Of a stretch of 64,000 bases of DNA, positions 35,630-46,600 are shown in pieces. Below the pieces are notes generated by a model that was given only the letters and a program-made list of their open reading frames with translations, ran no database searches and was not told the DNA's origin. Positions within the stretch are counted from its first letter, which is position 1. Each line of letters opens with the position of its first letter. The DNA comes from a virus. The DNA lies in IMG/VR virus record IMGVR_UViG_3300024054_000269, positions 62,001 to 126,000 of that record, one strand, 5' to 3'. Position numbers and translations under genes: made by a program.

Positions 35630-38224
35630 ATGGCGTATAAGAATCTTGGCGCTGGGGTAAGTCAAACTCCACAAAGCATACCAGCTGGTGATCAATTTTC
35701 TGGTGAAGACAAAGCTTATGAAAGTTTAGTTATTCAAGATACTAAGCCGGTAATCGATTGGGAGTTGAATTTACTTGGTGAAATCAAAGGCGACTATGGC
35801 TATCAACAAAGCAACCAAAGACTTCTTCCATCAGTCTGGTTACTTGGTGACTTTCAAGAAAAATCTGATATATCAGGATCTTACGAATTTCTTTCACCAA
35901 TAGTTGGTAATGAAAACAAATTCAGGATCAAAGGATCAACTCTTCAAATCAACGGTTGGACCGTAAAATTTGAATATTCTGACATATCGACATCTGATTT
36001 AAACGAAATAACCGTCCCAGCTCCTCCTGTAGCCGGTACAAGAACTGATTTGGTTGTTTTGGAAATTTGGAGAGCTTTACTTTCTCCATTTCCATCTGTT
36101 GCCAATAAGAGTCCAACCGGACTAATTTTAAGGCATGGGAACGTAAAAGCACCTGATGCCGTTAATTTTGTTGATGATTTAATAGACCCAACTTACACGC
36201 TTGAATCGACTAAACGTGTTCAAATTCAATATAGATATAGAGTTATTCAAGGCGTTAACATTACGACCTATCCAGACGGACTTGACGATCCAGTAGTTTT
36301 TGCTAATTCAGTCTCAGATTTTTCGGGTCCTGGCGCCGACGGTTCCGTAACGATTTATAATTATTCAGCCATGTCTGGCGATTCAGGACTATGGGTTGCC
36401 GGGACTGGTAATGCAGCGTCTGCCACGGCTATTGGAACAGTCGATGGTTACATGTACGCAATACCAATTTGTGCAGTTTTTAGAAGAAATACAACCGCGT
36501 TTGACAGAACATTGAATTTAAATGGTGGGTCAGCGATTTTATCAGGAACATCAACAAGGCCTGACGGACTATTCAATGATCAAATAGCAATAAACGATGT
36601 TAAAGACTTAAGAAAGACTGTATTTTTTGACTTTCTTCAACCATTGCAAAAAGGATCGCAACAGTTATTAAATAACAACCTTTCAACAAATCATGAAACT
36701 CTTTCTGGAGTAACTGGAACATCAGTCTTAGTTAAAGATGATATAAGCTTAACTGGTGTCATGATAAGTTCTGACCAGGTTAGGTTTAGATTTAGTGATA
36801 GATCAATCACAGAAAGGATAACGGTAAGAGTTGATGTTGGCGGCGTTGGGGTAGCGTTCATACCGTTATCACTAGCAGCATTGCCAATAGCAACTGATTC
36901 AACAATAACCACGGTTAACGTTGTAGCAAATTCACCACCTACAACAAAATTTTCTGGTGTTGGTGAAATAAGAGTTGTTGATTTTGTTGGAATTACTGAT
37001 ACTCAAGTTGTTTTTGGTGCTGGTGCGAATGACATATCATCAATATCAATTATTCCAGCCGCGATACAAATAAATTTTAACGTTTCGTCATTGACTAATG
37101 TTTCATACTTTATTATTATTGAAATTGAATATCCAATTGGTTCTGGTCTTTCAAGGAATTTTTTAAATGGTTATGAGTTGTGGACGCCAAACCCAGGTGG
37201 TGGCGTAGGGCAATTGCCAGTATGGGCAACAGCTGCGCAATTTACAACTTCACCAGTGCCAAGTGATGTAAATAGATCAGAATTGTCAACAACACGTTGG
37301 AGCACTGATCGTCTTCATAGAGAGTTATCTGTTTCGTTGCTTACAACAACTCAAACTGTTTCATTTCCGGCTGCAACCACAACTACAGTAAAAATTCCAG
37401 AGAGAATAGATTCGGTTGTATCATTAAATGGTGGTGCGTTAGCTGTAGTTGGTTTCACATATAATGAACCATACACAACAATAACTTTTTTCCCAGCCGT
37501 AATTTTACCAAGTTTAATAACTGTTGACTATGTTGCAATAAGGGCTTTACCAGTTGTATCCGGAGCGCCAGCTGATTCATATCAAATTTTCTATGAATCT
37601 AGAGCTATTCAATCGTTAGACGTCCCAGCTGGGAATGTTACTCTTGATTTAATACCAAGGTCGATACTAAATGAATTAGCTGTAATGCAAGTCGGTTCTG
37701 GTAGCCCGGATGATTGTTATCCATATATTGACCCTAGTAGCCAAATACCGGTGTCAGCAACACCGTCGCCAAATTATCCAGAAGCCAGACTTAACTCTCT
37801 TTCAATTATGTCTATTTCTAGTTTTTCATCTAATTTTGGTTTTGCACAATTAGGGACAGTTATTCCATATTCACCAGACACTGGTGAAGTTGTGTTGGAA
37901 CGACAAGCTGGTGATAATGATATAGATGCTGAAGGCAGACATTTTTGGGCACGTGGCGATGCATCATTCTATCTTCCATCAGCGTATACACTTCCAATTG
38001 CTGGTCCAACTAGACATAAAACCGCGTTATTTACAATTATGGAGTTAAAATCTGATTTTGCGTCAATTGGTAGAAAAGGAACTCTTGTGTTAGTTGTGTT
38101 TTCAACTTGGAATGAAATAGTAACTTCTAACAGTATAACATTGTTAAGTGTTCCAAGTGGAACTGGTGCATCGGTTTATAGATTAAGAGGTAATCCTCTT
38201 AACCCACACAGGACTAACACATGA
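35630..38224 (+). CDS. Large fibre-base structural protein, paralogue A, 864 aa
   Basis: The N-terminus (AYKNLGAGVSQTPQSIPAGD) resembles that of the protein at 38940 (ELGAGVSRYLDGRDAQF). Both share an ordered set of blocks: ID.ELNL near residue 40, FLEVW/VLEIW, TKRVQIQYR (residue 194 here, 199 there), IQGVN with YP, GLW.AGTG, GTVDGY.YAIP.CAVFRRN and RPDGL..DQIA. Downstream parts are Ig-like beta modules. Probably an attachment or wedge protein that holds fibres, encoded at the head of the second fibre block. Its ATG has GAGAC about 11 bases upstream. The last four bases overlap the next gene (ATGA). Confidence 0.7.
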   Translation: MAYKNLGAGVSQTPQSIPAGDQFSGEDKAYESLVIQDTKPVIDWELNLLGEIKGDYGYQQSNQRLLPSVWLLGDFQEKSDISGSYEFLSPIVGNENKFRIKGSTLQINGWTVKFEYSDISTSDLNEITVPAPPVAGTRTDLVVLEIWRALLSPFPSVANKSPTGLILRHGNVKAPDAVNFVDDLIDPTYTLESTKRVQIQYRYRVIQGVNITTYPDGLDDPVVFANSVSDFSGPGADGSVTIYNYSAMSGDSGLWVAGTGNAASATAIGTVDGYMYAIPICAVFRRNTTAFDRTLNLNGGSAILSGTSTRPDGLFNDQIAINDVKDLRKTVFFDFLQPLQKGSQQLLNNNLSTNHETLSGVTGTSVLVKDDISLTGVMISSDQVRFRFSDRSITERITVRVDVGGVGVAFIPLSLAALPIATDSTITTVNVVANSPPTTKFSGVGEIRVVDFVGITDTQVVFGAGANDISSISIIPAAIQINFNVSSLTNVSYFIIIEIEYPIGSGLSRNFLNGYELWTPNPGGGVGQLPVWATAAQFTTSPVPSDVNRSELSTTRWSTDRLHRELSVSLLTTTQTVSFPAATTTTVKIPERIDSVVSLNGGALAVVGFTYNEPYTTITFFPAVILPSLITVDYVAIRALPVVSGAPADSYQIFYESRAIQSLDVPAGNVTLDLIPRSILNELAVMQVGSGSPDDCYPYIDPSSQIPVSATPSPNYPEARLNSLSIMSISSFSSNFGFAQLGTVIPYSPDTGEVVLERQAGDNDIDAEGRHFWARGDASFYLPSAYTLPIAGPTRHKTALFTIMELKSDFASIGRKGTLVLVVFSTWNEIVTSNSITLLSVPSGTGASVYRLRGNPLNPHRTNT

Positions 38225-38871
38225 TTAGGGCAGTAATTGCTGATGACATAGGACCAGCCGATGGAACAATTAATGCAATACACGATTCAACTATAACATC
38301 ACAGATAAACGGGTTCTACATAATAGAACTGCCAAATAATTTTGATTATAGTACTGTTCCGTCAACAGTAGAAAATTTAATTACTGCAAAGGATAATGCA
38401 TATCTTGCGGCCAATCCAAGCTTTAGTAACGCAAAATCTACAGAATTTTTAAGTTATTATGAATGGCCATCTATTGTCAATTCAGATATGATTTATTATG
38501 GTGATAATAAATTAACTGGTATAGAAACTGGTGGGCAACTAACTACTATAGGTGTAGTAGTTCCAGCCACAACTGATTATTTTATACATTTAGATTTGTT
38601 TAGAATATATTCAATAAAGGATACTTCAACAACAAATCCGTCATTAATTAAAAAATATTATAACTTTGACGGAACAACCGCGCAAGAAATAACGGCTTCA
38701 ACGGCCGTTACTGTTGAATTGGATGACGGCGGTGGTTCTGGGTTTCAATTCATATCACTTGATACATCATTTCCAGCACCAAGTGGCGGGTCACGTACTC
38801 AGGCCAAATTGAGAATTACACCTACTGGTGCTGGTTTAATGGTTTCTAGTATAACTATTTTGACGGTATAA
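38221..38871 (+). CDS. Hypothetical virion protein, 216 aa
   Basis: ATGA overlap with paralogue A, so both are translated together. The N-terminal 100 residues are mixed alpha/beta; residues about 110-216 look like a jelly-roll or lectin-like beta-sandwich (TDYFIHLDLFRIYSI, FQFISLDTSFPAPSGG, AKLRITPTGAGLMV). It is probably the tip or ligand-binding partner of paralogue A. No equivalent follows paralogue B. No named family. Confidence 0.65.
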   Translation: MIRAVIADDIGPADGTINAIHDSTITSQINGFYIIELPNNFDYSTVPSTVENLITAKDNAYLAANPSFSNAKSTEFLSYYEWPSIVNSDMIYYGDNKLTGIETGGQLTTIGVVVPATTDYFIHLDLFRIYSIKDTSTTNPSLIKKYYNFDGTTAQEITASTAVTVELDDGGGSGFQFISLDTSFPAPSGGSRTQAKLRITPTGAGLMVSSITILTV

Positions 38872-38939
38872 TGGAAAGCTGGATAGATCCCTTATGTCCT
38901 GCTTAAGCTGAACCGTCTATTGGCGGAGATCTCTATATA

Positions 38940-41900
38940 ATGGCTACAAACGAGCTGGGCGCTGGAGTTTCGAGATACTTAGATGGGCGTGATGCCCAGT
39001 TTGCTTTCGTGGTCTATCAATTTAACAGGCCACCGCTTGACTCAGAGTTAAACCTAACTGGTCTAGCTGAATTAGAGACAAAAGCTGAGTCAATCAGATC
39101 CAGATATCCGTCTGGATGGTTAATGAATGAATTAAGTCCAAAGAGTGACTTTGGTACAAACTCTAACTATTCAAATTTCTTTTATTTTGGAAGGAATACA
39201 ACAAATGAGACTAGGAACCCATCTTGGGCTATAGTAAATGGCTGGCTTGTGCCAGTTACAGGAACTAGAACTGGACAACCGCCATTAAACCCAAACAATT
39301 CAGATACGCATAACAAAATAGAACTTAACCCACCTAGTACTTCAACTGGCGGAAGTAAGGCAGAATTTGTATTTCTCGAAGTTTGGTTGCAGCGCATAGA
39401 TGTTGACCCGCCTTCTCCTGCGATAGCACCCGGAAAACCACAAAGAGGTTTCCTTTATAGATTTGGAAATGTCGAATGTGGATTTGACAATCTCCCAGAC
39501 GGACTGTTAGACCCAGATCTTAATTTTGAAACAACTAAACGCGTACAAATCCAATATAGAATTAGAACAATCCAAGGTGTTAATTTAATTCAATATCCAG
39601 AAGGATTTGACCCAGTAACAGTGTTAGCACAAGGCCCGTTATCATCTCCATCAACAATTCCGTTTGAAAACATGAGGGAAGACCTTGGTGATCCAGGTCT
39701 TTGGAGAGCCGGAACGGGTGACCCGACTACGTTTGGAACAGTTGACGGATATGTTTATGCCATACCATTGTGCGCAGTATTTAGAAGAAATGGTGCTGGG
39801 TTCAACGATGTAGGTAATCTTGCTGGCGCATTTAATAGGAATAGCATAGCTGTAGCAAGGGAAGATGCAACGAGTTTTACAGCTGTTCCGCAACTTCCAG
39901 CTACAATATCAGAAACAGATACAGTTTTAAATTTTACAAGCATAACTGGGACTGTTCTTGAGACTATAAATTCATTTGGGGAGGCGTTTTTTAGAATAAA
40001 CCAAGAAATTGTGCGCGTAACCAGTGTTGTTGATACTGGTGCAGTTTTCCAAGTCACAATAGATCGTGGGCAACTTGGAACAACAACCAGATCACATGAT
40101 TCTGGTACAGATATGGTTTTATATACGGTAAGACCAGACGGTCTATACGCTGATCAAATAGCAGTTACTGATATATTAGATCTGCGCCATGCCGTGGCTG
40201 ATCATTTCGATTATACTGAGATTTTAAAAACTAATCTTGTTTCGCTCATGAAAGGTGAATTGAGAACAACTTGGAAAAGATTTGGGTCATCAAATCCAGC
40301 TGGTCCAGTTGTTTTGTATGGGGATAGAATTACAGATTCTACAACATTTGTTGGTGGTTTATCTCGTCTTGACGCCCCAAACGGCAACAGACGTGCGTTT
40401 TCAGATTCAATTGTAACAGAGCGTTATGTTGTGTCTGTGCGTGCTCCGACAAATACAACAAATGATCCAACCGTATCTCTTTCTCCATTACAAATTGCAG
40501 TTGTTCCGTATAACATTGAAGTTCTGTGGACAGCTTCGGCGACTGGCCGACCTGGTGCTGGTACTGCTAGCCCAGCCGCCAGGAATTTTGCTAGCGTTCC
40601 ATATTGGTTTAATGGCGATGAAATAACTGTCCAACTTTCAGATTTTCAAGTTGGTCTGCCAGCAAGCGATGCTGACCAGGTTAGATTTGTTTTAGCAACA
40701 GAAGACGCTGATGCAGTTGTCCTTCATTTTGAAGGTATGACATCTGATCCAGCCGGTGGCGAGCCAAATAGCCCGGCAACTACTGCACCAACCACAACTA
40801 ATCCGACTCTTGGCGTTGCGATTGCCGGTAATAGAATTTTGAAAAATGGCCAAGGCATAACTGTAACATTAGATGGTAGCGGCAATCTAAAAATAACATT
40901 TGACAGTGGAACAGCTGGAACAGCTTTACAAGAGTTTACTGATGCGTTGCAAGGATCAGTTGACCCAGCGTTTGCACAAAACATTTTATTACACATACAA
41001 TTTTCGGTAGTTTATGGATCAGGCAGAGGTCTTTCGCATAAGCCTGATTATGTGCACGCAGCTCAATATTTAGGCACACCAACGAACACGTCAAAATTTA
41101 TGTTACGTCCTGGTCTAAATGGAAAGAACAGGATGGTCCCAACGTATGTGTGTGAATCGCCACTTGTACAAACTGGCAGATACAGACATTTGGCAGCAAC
41201 TTCTGAAGTTATGGTTGATACTGGATCAAAGACTGTTTACGTTGCACCATATAGAAATATCCAAATACAGAAAACTCTGGTTAGAAATGGGACTTCGTCA
41301 TTAAATTGGTATTACCCAGGACCAACATTCCAAGGTGGGATGCCGACTCTATCGCAAGACGGTTCCTCAGTTATTTACACAGTTGTAGACCCATTGAATT
41401 TGTTCCATAACGGTGGTGATACCAGATACGTTGACATACCGTTTGAGTATGCTTTAAGACCTGGGCCACACCACGTTCCAATAATACCTACAACAAATAG
41501 TGTTTTCCCGTCCGGAATCAACTGTTTCTTGATGGCTCAAGAAGGCTTGGTTGCTAACACATCTCTTTATAATCCGCATCTGGTTGCTTATCCAGCTAGC
41601 AGGCCCGGATATTATATAGCAATTCCAAATACATCAATTGGAGAGGCTTATGGTGCTTCTTTAGGAAGCTACACAATTTTTGGTCAAAGATACACAAATA
41701 GTAACATAAGATCAGAAAACGGCGGTCCATTCAGAGGAATACAATTTCCTCCATATATGGCACCTGCAAGAATAACTGGCATATACGCTAGAATTCCACC
41801 TGCTGCAGAACCAACTTTATCACCATTCGACAACAACCGTGTTTTCATAAATGCGCCTGGAAGCGACGAAAATTTATTGAAGGATGATTTTGACGGACCA

Positions 41901-43601
41901 ACTTTCTTGTTAGATGTCAATGAAGAAGGAGACGTGTCGTTTGTATTAAACGCAGACGTTATAGATTTCACAAAACTTTCGCCAGGATCAACATTTGATA
42001 ATACTTATTTCTTTGTTGAATGCACTTTGTTTGCATTTGACCGTGGATTCGGTCAAACTAACGCAAGATTGCTTACAACAACTTCCGGGTTTGGCGGTCC
42101 GTTGGCCGTAAACAATTTTATTAATTCAACTGACGGATTCATCGGCTTAATAACACCAGCACCATTGACTCTTAATTCTAATAACAATGAACTTACTGTT
42201 TATTATAGCAGAATGCCATATCAGGGCGACGCATTTGGGACGCAAGGCGCATTTTCTGATGATGTTCAAAGATTAGGCCCACTATCAGTATCAGAAGCAA
42301 ATTCGATACATAATAACCCAACTACTGAAGACACGGCTTCATATCCAAATAAAGCAGGTTATGAAGTTCTTGCATCACAAAGTTTTGTAACGACAATGGG
42401 AACTGGTAGACTTTCAGGACCTGTTATTATTCCATTACTAGAACCACAAGACAACCCAGACCAGGTTACTGATTATGAAGGGACTTTAGTTGACGTTACA
42501 AGAAGATTTTCTTTGAACAGGGTTGGGTACGAAAATTGGGCTACACCTAAATTCCCAGTTCTCTCAAGTTCATTTGCTGCAAGACCGTCAATTAATCTTG
42601 GGGCTTTGTCTGAGATTTTTGATTCTGATACACACCCAGACTTTTCTGGGAGTATTGCGCATCTCCCACTTGGAATTTATTTCAGAGACAAAGACTTCAT
42701 AGGAAAAGTTCTTTACCAAGTAAAAACTCACAGTGGCAATGCAGCAGTAAATCTTGGAACTTTGTCTTTGACAGATACATTCGCACCTACTTTCCAGGCC
42801 CCGTATGGAAGAACAACTTGGGAGGGTACTGAATTTGTGGTTGGGAATTCATCTGCAACAATTGGAGCCGGCGGAGAAGCAATAATCAAAGTTGATGGAA
42901 CAACAACTACAAGCGATAACACTAAATTCAAAGTAACACGTGGATCAGCTGCTTATTCAGCATCAGGTGATCATCCAGGCGGGCCAATAGCTGTTAGATT
43001 CCCGAAGTCAAGACCAAACACAGATGTTGGTTCAGTTTTAGTTGGAACAGCCTATTTAGTTAGATCACAACCTGAATCTGTTGGCGGATCAGAGATTCAC
43101 CAAGGCCACGAGTTGCAAATGATAATAGCAACACAGGCCATACCAGCTTATTTCAAAGAAACAAATCTTGAACACTCAGCAAATGGAACTTCTGAAGGAT
43201 TCTCAGCAATTGATAGGTTCAGGTGTTTAGGTCATCCATTAGAGAAGCGAAGGGGAGACATAGATACATCTATGTCTCCAACTCGTACTCCTATATTTAA
43301 AACCCAAATAACAAGTAACGACATAGAATTTGGATCAGGTGACCTTCCACTCATAACTGTCAAACAGGAAGTTTTGCCTGTTACAGTTAATGGGCAAACA
43401 GCATTTGTTTTGTCGTTGCGTCCAGCAGACGTTACGACTGTGCAGTTATTTGCACGCGGTGTCAAATTGACTTATGGAACTGATTATACAGTTGGTGGGT
43501 TTGGGTTATCTGATCAAGACGTTACATACATACCATCATTCCCTGATAATCCGCCGTTGATAACAACTGACACCGTAGAAGCATTTTATGTTGTTCTATG
43601 A
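38940..43601 (+). CDS. Large fibre-base structural protein, paralogue B, 1553 aa
   Basis: Paralogue of the gene at 35630 (shared blocks listed there), almost twice as long. It has an insertion of about 85 residues between CAVFRRN and RPDGL (EAFFRINQEIVRVTSV, TIDRGQLGTTTRSH), and a long C-terminal half with aromatic beta-sandwich modules (LNWYYPGPTFQGG, DIPFEYALRPGPHHVPI, GFRYTNS-like turns). The ATG at 38940 is preceded by GGCGGAG with a spacing of about 10. Likely a fibre-base or tail-attachment protein. The two paralogues may occupy equivalent sites or form one hetero-oligomer. Confidence 0.7.
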   Translation: MATNELGAGVSRYLDGRDAQFAFVVYQFNRPPLDSELNLTGLAELETKAESIRSRYPSGWLMNELSPKSDFGTNSNYSNFFYFGRNTTNETRNPSWAIVNGWLVPVTGTRTGQPPLNPNNSDTHNKIELNPPSTSTGGSKAEFVFLEVWLQRIDVDPPSPAIAPGKPQRGFLYRFGNVECGFDNLPDGLLDPDLNFETTKRVQIQYRIRTIQGVNLIQYPEGFDPVTVLAQGPLSSPSTIPFENMREDLGDPGLWRAGTGDPTTFGTVDGYVYAIPLCAVFRRNGAGFNDVGNLAGAFNRNSIAVAREDATSFTAVPQLPATISETDTVLNFTSITGTVLETINSFGEAFFRINQEIVRVTSVVDTGAVFQVTIDRGQLGTTTRSHDSGTDMVLYTVRPDGLYADQIAVTDILDLRHAVADHFDYTEILKTNLVSLMKGELRTTWKRFGSSNPAGPVVLYGDRITDSTTFVGGLSRLDAPNGNRRAFSDSIVTERYVVSVRAPTNTTNDPTVSLSPLQIAVVPYNIEVLWTASATGRPGAGTASPAARNFASVPYWFNGDEITVQLSDFQVGLPASDADQVRFVLATEDADAVVLHFEGMTSDPAGGEPNSPATTAPTTTNPTLGVAIAGNRILKNGQGITVTLDGSGNLKITFDSGTAGTALQEFTDALQGSVDPAFAQNILLHIQFSVVYGSGRGLSHKPDYVHAAQYLGTPTNTSKFMLRPGLNGKNRMVPTYVCESPLVQTGRYRHLAATSEVMVDTGSKTVYVAPYRNIQIQKTLVRNGTSSLNWYYPGPTFQGGMPTLSQDGSSVIYTVVDPLNLFHNGGDTRYVDIPFEYALRPGPHHVPIIPTTNSVFPSGINCFLMAQEGLVANTSLYNPHLVAYPASRPGYYIAIPNTSIGEAYGASLGSYTIFGQRYTNSNIRSENGGPFRGIQFPPYMAPARITGIYARIPPAAEPTLSPFDNNRVFINAPGSDENLLKDDFDGPTFLLDVNEEGDVSFVLNADVIDFTKLSPGSTFDNTYFFVECTLFAFDRGFGQTNARLLTTTSGFGGPLAVNNFINSTDGFIGLITPAPLTLNSNNNELTVYYSRMPYQGDAFGTQGAFSDDVQRLGPLSVSEANSIHNNPTTEDTASYPNKAGYEVLASQSFVTTMGTGRLSGPVIIPLLEPQDNPDQVTDYEGTLVDVTRRFSLNRVGYENWATPKFPVLSSSFAARPSINLGALSEIFDSDTHPDFSGSIAHLPLGIYFRDKDFIGKVLYQVKTHSGNAAVNLGTLSLTDTFAPTFQAPYGRTTWEGTEFVVGNSSATIGAGGEAIIKVDGTTTTSDNTKFKVTRGSAAYSASGDHPGGPIAVRFPKSRPNTDVGSVLVGTAYLVRSQPESVGGSEIHQGHELQMIIATQAIPAYFKETNLEHSANGTSEGFSAIDRFRCLGHPLEKRRGDIDTSMSPTRTPIFKTQITSNDIEFGSGDLPLITVKQEVLPVTVNGQTAFVLSLRPADVTTVQLFARGVKLTYGTDYTVGGFGLSDQDVTYIPSFPDNPPLITTDTVEAFYVVL

Positions 43602-43613
43602 TGAGGAAAGACA

Positions 43614-46600
43614 ATGGTACGTCCGCGTAAAGAACAAATTTTATCAATAAACACTAGACATGCCAGATACACAGCTGATGTGACAGCTGGTACGTCGTTA
43701 ACAACCATTACTGCAGCATCGGTGAACCCATATTTAATAACAGATACGCAAGGTGGAGCGCAGGAAGACTGCCCAGCATTTGTTAGAGGAACAGTTTCAG
43801 AAATTTTTACGATCGTAGCTTCTGACGCAATAAATATAAGTGTTGATGGTGGTTCAACAATAACCGTTACATTTGCTGGAACTGATACTATAGCTTCAAA
43901 AGTTGTTGCCAGAATAAATGGAACTGTTGGGATACCAGCCAATTTTGCCAGAAATGAAAATGGAAAGGTTTTACTAGTTAGTACAACAACCGGTTCTACG
44001 TCGACAATTCAGTTATCTGATTTTGTGGCTGGAACATTAGCAAAATTAGGGTTAACAGCTGGAACTACAACTGGAGCTACAGCACCAATCCGTGGTGTTG
44101 TTACAAAATCTGCTGATTTAAAAGGTGGTTTTGTTAGGCTTTCAAGATCAGAAGGAAACACAATAGTTACGAATGCAGACGAGCTTATTTCTATTAGTAA
44201 TGACATCAAGTTTGGCCATGGATTAACAGCTAACATTAAAGGCGGGCTTCCATTACATGGAAGATTACTACCAAGTGGTTCTAACTATGAATTAAGTTAT
44301 TTCTGTAAAATCCCACAAAGACCAGAAGTTGTAACTGGTGATTCTAGCTTTGCATCGTTAAATGGTACAGATTCATTCACCATAACAGTTTCTGGACCAA
44401 ACGGAATTTTTGGTCCATTCACCATAACATTCCCGGCTTTTCCGTATACGACAGCTGCGTCAATAGCTGATAGAATAAACACTGTGTTTGCTACAACTGC
44501 AAACACAGTCACTGGAACAGGTAATGCATTTGTTGACAGTGTTGAAGTTCAACCGTTCGACATGGAAGGTGGCGATACCTTTTATATATCAATAGATGGC
44601 GGCGTTACAACGCCAGTAACATTTGCTGGAACCGAAGTAACAGCTGCAGACGTGGTAGCGACTATTAACGCTGCACTTGGCGTCACTGGCACAGCTTCAA
44701 CTTATACAGATTTGTTAGGTAATATTTCGTTCAGAATTCAAAGTAATAACACGAATGGTAGAACGTCTTCTGTAGAAATTTTCGGTCCACCTGATAATAT
44801 CACAAAAAAGCTTGGGTTGTCAGTCGGTAAAATACGTGGGTTTATATGTGCAGATTTGTACGGAACACAATCTGTAAAAATATTTTCACCAACACGTGGA
44901 GCTTTAAGTTCACTCGTTATAGGCGGTGTAAACCCAACAACTTTAACACGCATGGGACTGACAGCTGGAACATATCCAGGTTCAGACTCTTATGTGGAAG
45001 AAAGCGTCAATTTACCAGTTGTTAGCGGATTCGCCTCTACTTATACACTTAAATGCTTAATACCAGAAGAATTAGAATTTGGTGAAGTTAACCCAGCAAC
45101 TGAGTCATTTTTAGAAAATTTTGACGATATATCAGCAGGAAATAATAATTCATATTCTGATGATTTGTATGCATCCGGTGCTTATCCGTATTTTGCTGCT
45201 GAGTCAGGTCTTGGAACACAAGGCGGGAAAGATCACGGAAAAGTTGTTTTAGCAAATCATTTTGGGGTACTTGATGAAGATTTATTAGTTCCAGCTCAAA
45301 CTTATGCAAACAGATTTTTCAAAAAATTTCTTAGAACAGCATCAAGTGGTGGATACAGGAGAGGTGAAGTTGCGGCGCTAGTAGCTTCATCTATAGAAAC
45401 CCCAGGTACAAGTGGTAACCCATTACCAACATCAAACATATTCACAGTTGATGTTGATCCAGATAATTCGTATACAGATGCTGAGTTTAGAATTCAAAAA
45501 GACAGACTTGGAACACCAGTTGTTCCGTTCAGAGTAAGGGAACTTGGTGGGGCATCACCGACAGCACTTGATTGGGTTTCCGATGCTGGAACAGGAACAA
45601 TTGATTTTGGATACGGGTCTGTACTCAGCAGATTATGGTTATACGACGTAAATACAATTGCAGCTGGTGGAGCTGAATCAATACCGTTTACAGATGCGAC
45701 ACAAACAGCTTTAAGAATCGGTGACGCGCTTGTAACAAGCGGTCTTTCTTTACTGAAGAAAGTAAACTCAGTTTTTACCATCACATGTGGTGATGGTGTA
45801 AATAGTTTTGGCGATTTCAACGGTGCGAACGCCATACAAGATGCGGTTGCCTACATAATATCAACGATATCATCTGATACATTTAGAATTCAAATAAAAC
45901 AAGGCACGTACACGGTTGACACTGGAGCTGTTAACGTAACTGGAACAATCGATCCAACTAACAGTGGTGCAATATCAAACGCAACTTTCATATTTGAAGC
46001 TGTTGGTCCCAACGCTGTTATAATTGCTTCATCAAATGCAACGGTGTTTGAAGGCGGTATATCAAATAGGCTGGAGTTAATAAATCTTAGAATTGAAACG
46101 TTTACTGCACCGTATTCTAGATTAACAAATATTGGCCAAAATTCAGTTTGTTATGCAACTGGTTGTAGCATAGTTGGTTCTCAAATTAGGGCTGTTGACT
46201 CAGAACGTGTAATATTTGACAAATCTACAATTGATATGTCAGCCGATGCAGCTTGCGATAGGCCAGCTTTTTTGTTTGAGTTTGGCGATGGGGCTGCAGA
46301 CACGCATCAGTTATTCAAGTTTGTAAATTCTAAAATAACATCTGGACAAAACAATCCAATACTTAGAGTTAGAGCAACTGGAGCTGCGGTTTCATATACA
46401 GTTTGTGAATCAATTGTGTTCGAAGATTGCAAACTTTCGACTAAATCAACAACCGTTGATGGCAATGGAAATTTGACTGGAAACTGTGGGATTTTTGATG
46501 TCGACCCGAATGGATCGATTGCAGTTGCTGGTTCAACTGGCGTATTAATCAATAGCCTGAATTTTACTAGATGCGATGTTCAGGCTAACACTTCCTTGGG

